From Hirschia sp964351655 (GTDB lineage Bacteria > Pseudomonadota > Alphaproteobacteria > Caulobacterales > Hyphomonadaceae): a stretch of DNA of 52,467 nucleotides. The stretch spans positions 1 to 52,467 of the forward strand of contig CAYGPD010000022.1 of assembly GCA_964351655.1 (NCBI GenBank), read 5' to 3'. Shown in pieces: positions 41,440 through 50,407 of the stretch. Position 1 is the first letter of the stretch, and every line of letters begins with the position of its first letter. A program made the translations under genes and the position numbers. The notes beneath the pieces were generated by a model that was given only the letters and a program-made list of their open reading frames with translations, ran no database searches and was not told the DNA's origin.

Positions 41440-42018
41440 ATGACCCCTATTTCAGTAAAATTACGTGCATTGGAAAAGGGTGACCTACAGTTTGTACATG
41501 AGCTCAATAACAATCGTCGCGTCATGAACTACTGGTTCGAAGAACCATATGAATCCTTTGTCGAACTTGAAGAACTGTATCTCAAGCACATTCACGATCT
41601 ATCTGAACGTCGCTTTATCGCCGAAGATGACGACGGAGCCCCCCTTGGTTTGGTTGAGTTAGTAGAAATAAATTACATTCACCGCCGCGCAGAATTCCAA
41701 GTTATAGTCGCTCCCACACACCAAGGCGAAGGATATGGAAAAAACATCACCAATCTGGCGCTAGATTATGCATTTTGCATTCTAAATTTGAACAAAGTCT
41801 ACCTCATAGTCTCAACTTCAAATGAGGCCGCAATTCATATTTATAAATCAGCTGGTTTCATCGAGGAAGGCTGCCTTATCAATGAATTTTTCGTCGATGG
41901 GGAATATCAAAACGCGCTTCGAATGTACCGCCTACAATCAGATTTTCTTAAATCACGAAAACATCAATTCCAAATCACAAACGAATATCATTCCACGCCT
42001 AAAGGTGACCCTGCTTAA
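41440..42018 (+). CDS. speG: Spermidine N-acetyltransferase SpeG
   Basis: A protein of 192 residues, GNAT fold. Highly SpeG-like stretches are VKLRALEKGDLQFVHELNNN, RVMNYWFEEPYESFVELEELY, HIHDLSERRF, GLVELVEINYIHRRAEFQ and the acetyl-CoA site THQGEGYGKNI. SpeG acetylates excess spermidine or spermine and forms an allosteric dodecamer. It is divergent from sugE (a nitrogen-rich cation exporter), with 242 bases between them, and its stop lies one base from the stop of the convergent MFS gene. The ~25 residues at the end are polar and variable. Confidence 0.94.
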   Translation: MTPISVKLRALEKGDLQFVHELNNNRRVMNYWFEEPYESFVELEELYLKHIHDLSERRFIAEDDDGAPLGLVELVEINYIHRRAEFQVIVAPTHQGEGYGKNITNLALDYAFCILNLNKVYLIVSTSNEAAIHIYKSAGFIEEGCLINEFFVDGEYQNALRMYRLQSDFLKSRKHQFQITNEYHSTPKGDPA

Positions 42019-42019
42019 A

Positions 42020-43285
42020 TTACTCGGCTTTCGGAGAGGATATATTTTCTGCCGGCGTTCTGGGATCAATATCGATCATAGCGGACGTTGAAGGCAATGT
42101 TGGATGCCAATCAGTCTGCGCCTCTTCTGGTGTAGATGCTCGACTACTGTTGCGAACAATCATCACAAACGCCAAAAATAAGTGCAAAACAAATACCGCT
42201 CCAAACAGCCCCCTTACCCCTAAGCCTGTATTCATCACCAAGCCTAATAAAAATGGCCCAATTACCGCCCCAGTGGCCCACACAAATAATAGCAATGACA
42301 TCATTTGAGTGATCTGTTCTTTCTTCGAACGATCCACACCATGAGCCACACATATCCCGTAATATACCAAGGACCCTGCACCCCAGATTGCAAGAAGCGC
42401 AAGCAATATTGGCATAGACATACTACCAGCAAAAAAGAATATAACTGCGCCTGCGACCGCTGCAATTATCGCTGTAATACCCACCACAATCCGCCGATCA
42501 ATATGATCCGATAACCACCCCATTGGCCATTGGCTTATCAGGCCCCCAATATTAACAGCAGCCAATGCGAGCGCTGCATTCAAAGTAAGGCTATCGACAT
42601 CGGAAAACGGCTGCATAAATAGCGGGAGCAACGCCATTACCGCTGAGTTTATTGCACCCGCAAAGAACGCACCAATTACAGCAGAGGGTGCAGTATGTAT
42701 AAGAGAGAAAATAGACTTATTGTCTCTCACAGGACGCGGAGGTTCGTTTTGTTTGGTTATACAAACGGGAATAAGCGCCGCCGCCAGAAATATTCCAGAC
42801 AGCGTATAATTAGTGTGATCTAACGATGAATTTCCAATAATAATCAATGGGCCAAGCAATAGCGCTGCTTTTGCGACCAAATGATAAATACTCATCACGC
42901 CGCCACGTTGCGCAGCTGATATAGCTGCCCCCATCCACGATTCAATCGCAGTAACCATCAACGAAAACGCCAAGCCGATCAACAAGCGCAACACCGCCCA
43001 AACACCCGGGGTTTGCCATATATCCATGCTCAAACAGCTGATACAACAGATAGCCGCCGCGAATGAAAAGCACCGTATATTCCCAATCCGCGAAATCCAA
43101 TATGGCGCGCTCAAAGCACCGCCCATAAACCCTACGGCATATAGAGAAGCAACCAATCCAATATTAGAAAGACTTACTCCCATCTCACCAAGGCCAAGCG
43201 GAGTAACTAGTCCAAGTATACCCCCTGCAAGCTGCAAGAACCATATTGCAAAAACCATGGGTAAAGCGGCGCGATAGGCAATCAT
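42020..43285 (-). CDS. MFS permease, paralogue of the ectoine-cluster MFS
   Basis: A protein of 421 residues with ~12 helices and the loop motif WPMGWLSDHIDRRIVVG. LIGLAFSLMVTAIESWMGAAISAAQRGGVMSIYHLVAKAALLLGP parallels the region GESWVSDAAPENQRGSILSFYHMISKLGAIAGP of the MFS gene at 15698-17023. Both end with a cytosolic tail carrying TSxxIxxIDPR/LDPR-like sequence. YcaD-like branch; substrate unknown. It is transcribed alone, convergent with speG. The start at 43285 has no strong ribosome-binding site. Confidence 0.85.
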   Translation of the reverse strand: MIAYRAALPMVFAIWFLQLAGGILGLVTPLGLGEMGVSLSNIGLVASLYAVGFMGGALSAPYWISRIGNIRCFSFAAAICCISCLSMDIWQTPGVWAVLRLLIGLAFSLMVTAIESWMGAAISAAQRGGVMSIYHLVAKAALLLGPLIIIGNSSLDHTNYTLSGIFLAAALIPVCITKQNEPPRPVRDNKSIFSLIHTAPSAVIGAFFAGAINSAVMALLPLFMQPFSDVDSLTLNAALALAAVNIGGLISQWPMGWLSDHIDRRIVVGITAIIAAVAGAVIFFFAGSMSMPILLALLAIWGAGSLVYYGICVAHGVDRSKKEQITQMMSLLLFVWATGAVIGPFLLGLVMNTGLGVRGLFGAVFVLHLFLAFVMIVRNSSRASTPEEAQTDWHPTLPSTSAMIDIDPRTPAENISSPKAE

Positions 43286-43514
43286 AAATACAGGTCCAAA
43301 CTCAAAACTCTATGCGACGCACAAAACGATCTAATGATACAATGACGCTATACATCCACAATGCACAAGCCCTTTGATGATTACCATTCACATAGAATTT
43401 CGGATAAAGAGATAATCCTCGGCCCGCCAAACGAGACATACTAATAATTGAAAAGTATGATGTTTTAAAGTATTCTAGACTTCATTCTAGTTTTACATCA
43501 TTTGGGAATTTTCA

Positions 43515-45434
43515 ATGTCTTCATCTAGTCGCGGTTTCAAACGTATCTTGCTTGGCACTATCGCTCTTGCAGCAACTGGGTGTCAGAAATCTGCCCTCTC
43601 CCAAACTCTCCCCACCGCATCTTCAGCTAACAGCCCAAATCACTTATTTGAAGAGACCACTTCAGATATCAATTTTGAAAATGTAAACCGTCGTAAATGG
43701 GACAACGCTATTATTGCAGACCTTGATCAAGACGGATTTCAAGATCTGCTTCTCACAGACCATGGCTACAGCATCAAACTCTATTGGAACAATAAAGGCA
43801 AATACGCAAAAGGAACTGATTTAATCGTCGGTGACATGCACGGCATTACTGTCGGTGATTACAATGACGATGGAGATATTGATATTCTCATCTCCCGTGG
43901 CGGCGGATCAGGGTCCAATGCGCGCAACGCCAAAGTTTTCCACGTTTCTAAAGATAGGAAAATTACGGATGGGGAGAATTTCAAAGAAGACTTCAAAAAG
44001 ATGCGAGGCCGCACAACGAAGTTCGTCGATGGCGACAATGATGGTGATCTAGATCTAATACTAACAGGCATTCCCTTAGACTTTACCGACCCTAAGGGTG
44101 CCAATTATATATACGAAAACGATGGTCAGGGAGAGTTTGTATTTAAAGACTACCTCCCCCGCACACTTAAAGAAGGTCATCGTATCCTTGTGACAGACTA
44201 TAATAACGACAATATTTCCGACCTTGTCTTCTATGGATTTGATCGCATTACCATGCTGCAAGGCCAAGGTGACCTTCAGTACAAAGATGTATCCGACAGC
44301 CTGTTTAAATTCGACAACAAAATAAACGACGTCACCTCCATTGCAGAGATTGATTTCGACAATGATGGCGATTGGGACCTTTATGTCACGCGCGCAAAAG
44401 ACATCCCTCATGGCGCAACATTCTACGATAGTGAGAATAAGACATTGGCCTTTTATGCGCGCCGTGCGCCGTTGCGTTTGGAAGATTTAGAATTGGGCGA
44501 AGTGCTCGAAATTGAAAACTATCAAGCTGCTTGGCCAGACCTTCCTGTGTGGGTTGGTGAATCTGGGTATCAGCTTAAATTCGAGGGAGAAACGCATAGC
44601 GGTCAGGACATTCACATTGTCAGTAGTGACGCGCTTGGTTGGCCTGATAAACAAGACAAACAAGGTCTACACTTTGGCTATATCGGTAATAACAAATGGC
44701 GCATGGAAACGCGCTCAAATCCTATCATGACAGGTGTAATCCACAACGTACCCTCTTATCCTGAGTATGAATTTGAAGCAGGCCCACAAGATTTGCTTTT
44801 GGAAAACACTGGAACAGGGTTTGTCGATATTACCCAGAAAAGCAATCTTGCCCGCAATGAACACACGCGCAGCGTCGCTGTGGGAGATTATAATAATGAT
44901 GGGTATCAAGATTTATTGATTGTACGCCAAGGAAACCCAGCCCAAGCAAACAAGTCATTGCTGTATTTCAACCAAGGCGATGGAACATTCAAAGAGAGTG
45001 ACCACCACGGTGTTATATCCAATGAACTAGGCGCGACGGGCATCGGCGTCGAAACTTTTGACTATAATCAAGACGGCAAACTAGACCTAATAATCAACAA
45101 TGAACGCGGCAAATGGCACTTGTTTAAAAACAAATCTGCTCCTTCAAAAAATGCACATTTCATCACATTGAACATTGGCTCCTCCCCCAAAGGTAAAGCA
45201 AGCGCTCTTGGTGCTTCAGTCGTGGTACAAGCCTGTGGCCAAACGCGTATTCAGCGCGTTGGCGGCTCTTCATCCCCTTACTCTCAAAGCTTCAACACCC
45301 AATTACACTTTGGTTTGGGCAATTGCACTCAAGACATATCCGCAAGTGTAAACTGGTCTGACGGCGCAGCAGAAACGCAGCCTATATCCAAAGTCGACAT
45401 ATCCCATTCAATTGGAGTAATTGCCCGAAACTAA
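43515..45434 (+). CDS. FG-GAP/VCBS repeat lipoprotein with ASPIC/UnbV domain
   Basis: A protein of 639 residues: lipobox ATGC (C23); calcium-binding DxDxDGxxD-type repeats near residues 69-77, 115-123, 172-180, 228-236 and 280-288, an insertion (~300-440), two more repeats (DYNNDGYQDLL, DYNQDGKLDLI), and a C-terminal ASPIC/UnbV domain (NIGSSPKGKASALGASVVVQACGQTRIQRVGGSSSPYSQS). The repeats should form a surface beta-propeller. Such lipoproteins occur in polysaccharide loci and may bind glycans (inference). It precedes the GH16/sulfatase genes on the opposite strand; a terminator separates them. Confidence 0.85.
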   Translation: MSSSSRGFKRILLGTIALAATGCQKSALSQTLPTASSANSPNHLFEETTSDINFENVNRRKWDNAIIADLDQDGFQDLLLTDHGYSIKLYWNNKGKYAKGTDLIVGDMHGITVGDYNDDGDIDILISRGGGSGSNARNAKVFHVSKDRKITDGENFKEDFKKMRGRTTKFVDGDNDGDLDLILTGIPLDFTDPKGANYIYENDGQGEFVFKDYLPRTLKEGHRILVTDYNNDNISDLVFYGFDRITMLQGQGDLQYKDVSDSLFKFDNKINDVTSIAEIDFDNDGDWDLYVTRAKDIPHGATFYDSENKTLAFYARRAPLRLEDLELGEVLEIENYQAAWPDLPVWVGESGYQLKFEGETHSGQDIHIVSSDALGWPDKQDKQGLHFGYIGNNKWRMETRSNPIMTGVIHNVPSYPEYEFEAGPQDLLLENTGTGFVDITQKSNLARNEHTRSVAVGDYNNDGYQDLLIVRQGNPAQANKSLLYFNQGDGTFKESDHHGVISNELGATGIGVETFDYNQDGKLDLIINNERGKWHLFKNKSAPSKNAHFITLNIGSSPKGKASALGASVVVQACGQTRIQRVGGSSSPYSQSFNTQLHFGLGNCTQDISASVNWSDGAAETQPISKVDISHSIGVIARN

Positions 45435-45440
45435 CCCAAA

Positions 45441-45478
45441 CAAAAACGGGCAGCGCTTTATAGCTCTGCCCGTTTTTG
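45441..45478. terminator. Bidirectional Rho-independent terminator
   Basis: CAAAAACGGGCAG (45441-45453) and its exact complement (45466-45478) flank a 12-base loop. A-rich and T-rich ends on each strand serve both the FG-GAP gene (+) and the GH16 gene (-). Confidence 0.9.
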
Positions 45479-45496
45479 TCACTTTGAGTAGGAAAA

Positions 45497-46972
45497 TTAA
45501 GAAGCGGCTTCTATACTTATATTGTCTATAAACACTTTTGCCTGCTGCCCCTCTAGGTCAACGTCTAAGGCTGAAATTGAAAAACCCGTCTTGGAACCAA
45601 TCGTACCATCTACTGAAAATGCATGTGAGACAGTCGTCCACTCTCCTTTTTCCAATTGCGTTAGATCAAATGCGATTGCTTTATCAAAACCAGCATAAAG
45701 CCGCGTCAATGTGTTTGAATCATCAACGCGAACATCCATTTTCAACACATAATCACCTGCTCCCAAAACAGCATCTCCTTTATGTGAGGAGGCACGCACA
45801 TCTCCTGTCTTAGAATTAGCCGGCACATTAAATAGCAAACTGCTTTTTCCACCCCGATATATATCATCTTGAATAGTGACATATTTTGAGGCTTCGTCAC
45901 TTATCTTCCAAAAACGCTGTTTAGGTTTCACCAGCATATTCCCGCGCACATCTTGCGGCGGCTGCGGAAATGTTTTGTCCGTTATAGGCCCTTCAAATCC
46001 AAAGAATGCGCGATCAAGTAAATTCGCATTGGGCTTTTGCCAGACCCGCACATAATCAACTTCATAATCTGCTGGTAATTCTTCTGCATGCGGATAGCCC
46101 AGCCAATTGAAAATTTCTGAATCAAACCAAATTTCCAGTGGATTGGTTATTACCCACCCGTCTCCGATAGTCTCTCGCGAGGTTTCGTGGATAAGTTTGC
46201 CATCAAGATAGAATCTCAATCCCGCTTCACTCCATTCACACCCATAGACGTGAAAAGCATCAGCAGTTCGTGTTTTCATATCATAAGCATTATGAAAGCT
46301 CTTATTATTGGCAAACTCGCCAGCTTGCGACCGTCCTGGTCGCCAATCATGAATGGCTGATGTATAATGGTCTTCACGAAAGCTACCATTCTTTACTTTC
46401 GGATTCCCAATCTGCTCATAAATATCAAGTTCAGATTGATACCCCAAAGTCCAAAATGCGCTCGTCATGGCTGCATTCATGCTTTTAGAGCGCACTTCCA
46501 TATAGCCGTATAAAAACCGATTTTTACTGATGACAGCAGCTGCCGTCACGGGCGCGATATCATCTCCAAATTTACCACTCTTCGTCGTCTCATCGACAAA
46601 TTCGTAATCCGGTTCCCAACGTGAAGTCAGCTTCATCATCCCGTCTTCAACCCGCACATTGTGCGGCGCAAATTGAGAGGGTGCTCGCCCTTTCCAATGA
46701 TAAAAATAGCCGTCTGTGCCATTCACATACCATTTTGACTCATCCAATTTATCCCCATTGAATTCGTCACTCAGCTTTGCATTCAGCACCCATCCTTCTG
46801 AATTTTCAGGATCATAACTTGGCGAAAATTGGCTTGGTTTTTCCGACGAAATAGAGGCAACAGCATCAGGCATATGCGAGGATGAATTTTGGGCACATCC
46901 TGTTGCCAAAGCAATTGCGATGCACGCCGTTGAAGCTGTCAATTTACAACTCGTTTTTGAGAATGTTGTCAT
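45497..46972 (-). CDS. GH16 glycoside hydrolase lipoprotein, probable algal-galactan hydrolase
   Basis: About 491 residues from the ATG at 46972: lipobox ATGC (C26), GH16 domain (~60-315) with DEFNGDKLDESKW and the catalytic ExDxxE motif SELDIYEQIG (nucleophile E181, D183, acid/base E186), and a C-terminal ~150-residue beta-sandwich that looks like a carbohydrate-binding module. WKGRAPSQFAPHNVRVEDG resembles agarase/carrageenase-type GH16. With two sulfatases beside it, a sulfated red-algal galactan (carrageenan, furcellaran or porphyran) is the likely substrate; which one is not decidable. The frame is open further upstream, but the signal peptide fixes this start. Confidence 0.88.
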   Translation of the reverse strand: MTTFSKTSCKLTASTACIAIALATGCAQNSSSHMPDAVASISSEKPSQFSPSYDPENSEGWVLNAKLSDEFNGDKLDESKWYVNGTDGYFYHWKGRAPSQFAPHNVRVEDGMMKLTSRWEPDYEFVDETTKSGKFGDDIAPVTAAAVISKNRFLYGYMEVRSKSMNAAMTSAFWTLGYQSELDIYEQIGNPKVKNGSFREDHYTSAIHDWRPGRSQAGEFANNKSFHNAYDMKTRTADAFHVYGCEWSEAGLRFYLDGKLIHETSRETIGDGWVITNPLEIWFDSEIFNWLGYPHAEELPADYEVDYVRVWQKPNANLLDRAFFGFEGPITDKTFPQPPQDVRGNMLVKPKQRFWKISDEASKYVTIQDDIYRGGKSSLLFNVPANSKTGDVRASSHKGDAVLGAGDYVLKMDVRVDDSNTLTRLYAGFDKAIAFDLTQLEKGEWTTVSHAFSVDGTIGSKTGFSISALDVDLEGQQAKVFIDNISIEAAS

Positions 46973-47155
46973 GATAATTAGCCCTGAAATGATGATATTC
47001 TTGCTAGATATATGCACGTCTAAAGCGGGAAACATTCAGGCTGCACCTTCCCTGTTTGCAGAACATAAGCACTGCAATACCAAGTCAGAAGCATGGGCAA
47101 TTCAGGTGGATACCAGAAAGCCAGCAGACCTCTAGAATGTATGTTGGAAGGTAGA

Positions 47156-47192
47156 ATTTAGCGACCCAATTCATCCCATCAGGTCGCTAAAT
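47156..47192 (-). terminator. Hairpin after the sulfatase pair
   Basis: ATTTAGCGACC (47156-47166) and GGTCGCTAAAT (47182-47192) flank 15 bases, 17 bases past the stop of the sulfatase gene. The following T-run is weak. It separates the sulfatases from GH16. Confidence 0.65.
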
Positions 47193-47208
47193 ACCGTTCT
47201 AAAATGGC

Positions 47209-48822
47209 CTAAGAATTAAGCTCGATCAGTCTTTGAAGACCCATCACAGAAGGGTCTTCAACTTCCAACAGACGCAACTCTAATCGCTTACGCAATGACA
47301 ATAATTTGGCTTTGTAATCAGGGTTATCAATCTGATTGACGATCTCACCTGGATCATTTTTCAAATCATATAGCTCATCACGCTCATCACCCGGATTCCA
47401 CACATATTTATAATCCTGTGTACGGATGGCACGCAACCCAAACCATGCGCCATTATACCATTCATAGGCATATAGAGCATCATCTTCTGCATCAGTAATC
47501 GCCGAATCTCCCTTTAACATCAAGGGTGTAAGGCTATCACCATCCACAGCACCATCTGGTTTAAGGTCCATCCATTCTGCCATAGTTACAGGAACATCCA
47601 TCAAGGAAACAATACGATTAACAACGCGCGGCTCAACGTCAGGATCACGCACGAGCAGCGGGATACGCATCAATTCATCATACGCATAGGCAGCTTTATC
47701 ATAAAGACCATGCTCGCCAATCATACTGCCCTGATCACCAATGAAAACAATGTGTAAGTCATCCCAAATGCCTTCATCTTTCGCCGTTTGGATTATTTCA
47801 CCCACAGCGCGGTCAAGCATCGCAATCGCACCATAATAATGCGCCCGTGACTCTCTCCAGTCATTGTCTGTCATGTGAGACACTTCATGCCAAGGCCACC
47901 AAGGAATCTCTTGGCTTAAAGGCTTATTCACCCTTTTCGCCATGTAATTTGCCGGTTCATCAATTTCATCGACAGGAAACATGCTCGCATAAGGTTCTGG
48001 TACGCGGTAAGGTGGGTGGGGTTGACTGAAACTAATCACACCGAAGAATGGACGATCTTCCTTAGCAGCTGACTTGATCAATTCTTGACCAGCACGCACT
48101 TTTTGCGCGGCTTCAGTATCTTCATAATCACCTTTAAGTGTCAGGTAATATTGATTTTTTTCGCCATTCTCGTCTCGCTCACCTGCAAGATATCTCTTAG
48201 TTTGAGCCATACGCCCATAAGGCGTGCCTTGGCGCTCATGTTCTTCAAGTTCTTTCTTGTATGTGTCCACAAACTCAGCACCGCGCTTGGCCATCCCATC
48301 GGGGCCAAGATGCCATTTACCGACATACCCGACATAATATCCCGCATCAGATGCGCGCTTTATGATACCGCCTTCTTCATCTCTAAGGCCGGTTTGCCGT
48401 GAATGCCAAAGCGCCACATTATCGTCTAGACCTGTCCTATGCCCCCAACGTCCCGTAAAAAACGCCGCGCGTGAAGGCGAACACAAACCTGTTGTCGTCA
48501 TAGCCATATCAAAGCGAGTGGATTGTGCCGCCAACGCATCAATATTTGGTGTTGGAACAGGCCCGCCCCGATAAGAGAATGTGTCAAAGCGCATGTCATC
48601 AAACATCAGCACGAGCACATTTGGCTTATCAGCCACATTTTGCGTTGATGCTGAAGTTGCAGCTTCTTTCAGCGCCACAGGCTGCAATCCACCCTCTTCT
48701 ACACTCTGACTAGAGCAAGCAGCCCCCAATAGACAGGTTGCCGCGAGAATAGCCCCCAAACCTTTTTTCACGACGAAAGCTCCTGCACTACTGGCACTGG
48801 TAATGTCATTTATTGTTAGCAT
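47209..48822 (-). CDS. Formylglycine-dependent sulfatase lipoprotein (S1 family)
   Basis: 537 residues from ATG 48822, which lies 2 bases after the stop of the upstream sulfatase (TAG-TC-ATG). Lipobox LGAAC (C36), then NVLVLMFDDMRFDT with metal ligands D75/D76, and the sulfatase signature CSPSRAAFFTGR with C114 to be oxidised to formylglycine. GKWHLG and FIGDQGSMIGEHGLYDKAAYAYDELMRIPLLV carry further metal and substrate residues. It removes sulfate esters from glycans, likely exolytic. Maturation requires a formylglycine-generating enzyme encoded elsewhere. Confidence 0.92.
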   Translation of the reverse strand: MLTINDITSASSAGAFVVKKGLGAILAATCLLGAACSSQSVEEGGLQPVALKEAATSASTQNVADKPNVLVLMFDDMRFDTFSYRGGPVPTPNIDALAAQSTRFDMAMTTTGLCSPSRAAFFTGRWGHRTGLDDNVALWHSRQTGLRDEEGGIIKRASDAGYYVGYVGKWHLGPDGMAKRGAEFVDTYKKELEEHERQGTPYGRMAQTKRYLAGERDENGEKNQYYLTLKGDYEDTEAAQKVRAGQELIKSAAKEDRPFFGVISFSQPHPPYRVPEPYASMFPVDEIDEPANYMAKRVNKPLSQEIPWWPWHEVSHMTDNDWRESRAHYYGAIAMLDRAVGEIIQTAKDEGIWDDLHIVFIGDQGSMIGEHGLYDKAAYAYDELMRIPLLVRDPDVEPRVVNRIVSLMDVPVTMAEWMDLKPDGAVDGDSLTPLMLKGDSAITDAEDDALYAYEWYNGAWFGLRAIRTQDYKYVWNPGDERDELYDLKNDPGEIVNQIDNPDYKAKLLSLRKRLELRLLEVEDPSVMGLQRLIELNS

Positions 48823-48824
48823 GA

Positions 48825-50309
48825 CTATTTTTCTCCACTTTCTTTTTTGGGCCACTCATTCCACAACGAAATGCTAAGCTCCCCCATTTCGTCATTCCAA
48901 GCCTTAAACTCTTCTTCTAACGCTTTGGCCTCATGTGGATTTTTTTCTAGAAGATTAGATTGTTCGCCCTTATCTGAGGCAAGATCAAACAACATTTCCT
49001 CTTCTTTTACGGTTACGCGTTTGTCTTTCCCGTCCAGAATAGCCGTCTTCCAATTGTCATTTCCATGATCATACACATAGCGCCAAAACAGCTTATCATG
49101 TGGCATTTGAGAGAAAGCCTCATCTTGTAGATAAGGAATTAAGTTCACGCCGTCTAAAGGCTTGTTTTCACTCACATCCATCTCGTTGACGCCCACAATC
49201 GTCGACAAAATATCAAGCGAACTAACAGGGTGTGGATAGTCAATACCAGCCGGTATTTTGCCTGGCCAACGGATCGCATACGGCACACGGACGCCGCCTT
49301 CAAACAAATCCCCTTTACCGCCACGCAACGGCAAATTCACAGACCCATTTTTAGCGCGCACCAAAGGCCCACCATTATCAGATAAGAAGAATACAATCGT
49401 GTTGTCCGCCAAATCCAACTCATCCAGCGTATCAAGTACGCGCCCCACACCATCATCTACAGCTTTCACCATTCCAGCGTAGACTTGGCGTTTTTTATCT
49501 TTGATATGCGGGAAGCTATCCTTGTAGCGCTCAGGCGCCTGAATGGGATAATGAGGTGCGTTGTAAGCTAAATATAAGAAAAATGGCGTATCTTTCTTAC
49601 GTTGAATAAAATCAACAGCATCTTCAGACAGAAGGTCCGTAAGATATCCGCTTGTCTTCACCTTCTCATGATCACGCAATAGTAAGGTCTGATATAATTG
49701 TGCGGAGGTTTTCACACTGCTCATATCCAAATCACGATATTGATCAGCATAGTAATTATGACCGCCGTTTAAAAAACCGAAAAACTCATCAAACCCACGT
49801 TCAAGCGGATGAAATGATGGATGGTTTCCCATATGCCATTTGCCAATAATTTTACTCGTATACCCTGCTGGCTTGAGCACTTCGGCAATCATTTTTTCTG
49901 AAAGCGGCAAACCAGCATTCGGATCATCTGGATTTTCGCTCGCATTGAGGTCATAGCCAAAACGAGATTGGTATCGACCAGTCAAAAGCCCTGCACGGCT
50001 AGGCCCACATACTGGAAATGACACATACCCCTGATCAAACCGTGCGCCCTCATGTGCTATGCGGTCGATATTAGGTGTGAGAATATCTTCGCTGCCATTG
50101 AAACTCACATCAGAATAACCTTGGTCATCTGTAAGAATAACTATGACATTGGGAGTTGATTGCTCAACTCTCTCAATCACCGCATTGGATGCTTGCTTCC
50201 CTGCATTTTCCTTTGCGGATATTTTTTGCGCCTGCTCTTGTTCCGGCGCATTCACACATGCCGCCAGCAGAAACGACAATGTTAAACAAGACAGCACGTT
50301 GAACTTCAT
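48825..50309 (-). CDS. Formylglycine-dependent sulfatase lipoprotein, second type
   Basis: A protein of 494 residues: lipobox LAAC (C18), NVIVILTDDQGYSDVSFNG with D61/D62, signature CGPSRAGLLTGR with C101, then GKWHMG and FFLSDNGGPLVRAKNGSVNLPLRGGKGDLFEGGVRVPYAIRWPG. The layout resembles the S1 families that act on carrageenan and other algal galactans. It is clearly diverged from the downstream sulfatase (CGPSR versus CSPSR, different C-terminus), so the pair probably removes sulfates at different positions. It is translationally close-coupled to that gene. Confidence 0.93.
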   Translation of the reverse strand: MKFNVLSCLTLSFLLAACVNAPEQEQAQKISAKENAGKQASNAVIERVEQSTPNVIVILTDDQGYSDVSFNGSEDILTPNIDRIAHEGARFDQGYVSFPVCGPSRAGLLTGRYQSRFGYDLNASENPDDPNAGLPLSEKMIAEVLKPAGYTSKIIGKWHMGNHPSFHPLERGFDEFFGFLNGGHNYYADQYRDLDMSSVKTSAQLYQTLLLRDHEKVKTSGYLTDLLSEDAVDFIQRKKDTPFFLYLAYNAPHYPIQAPERYKDSFPHIKDKKRQVYAGMVKAVDDGVGRVLDTLDELDLADNTIVFFLSDNGGPLVRAKNGSVNLPLRGGKGDLFEGGVRVPYAIRWPGKIPAGIDYPHPVSSLDILSTIVGVNEMDVSENKPLDGVNLIPYLQDEAFSQMPHDKLFWRYVYDHGNDNWKTAILDGKDKRVTVKEEEMLFDLASDKGEQSNLLEKNPHEAKALEEEFKAWNDEMGELSISLWNEWPKKESGEK

Positions 50310-50350
50310 ATTTCACACCTGAATCAATAAATTATCAGACCAAAACACAA

Positions 50351-50384
50351 AGTTGAGCAGAACGAATACACGTTCTGCTCAACT
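50351..50384 (-). terminator. Perfect 14-bp hairpin between TBDT and sulfatase
   Basis: AGTTGAGCAGAACG (50351-50364) and its exact complement flank AATACA. It starts 24 bases past the receptor stop codon. The minus-strand tail (TTTGTGTTTTG) is only partly T-rich, so it may attenuate rather than fully stop transcription into the sulfatases. Confidence 0.75.
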
Positions 50385-50407
50385 CATTTTTTCACTATTT
50401 CTAAAGC

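Noticed and set aside
43286..43514. Regulatory or RNA element in the MFS/FG-GAP spacer
   Set aside because: The spacer is AT-rich and holds the divergent promoters, but no convincing palindrome, riboswitch or small gene was seen.
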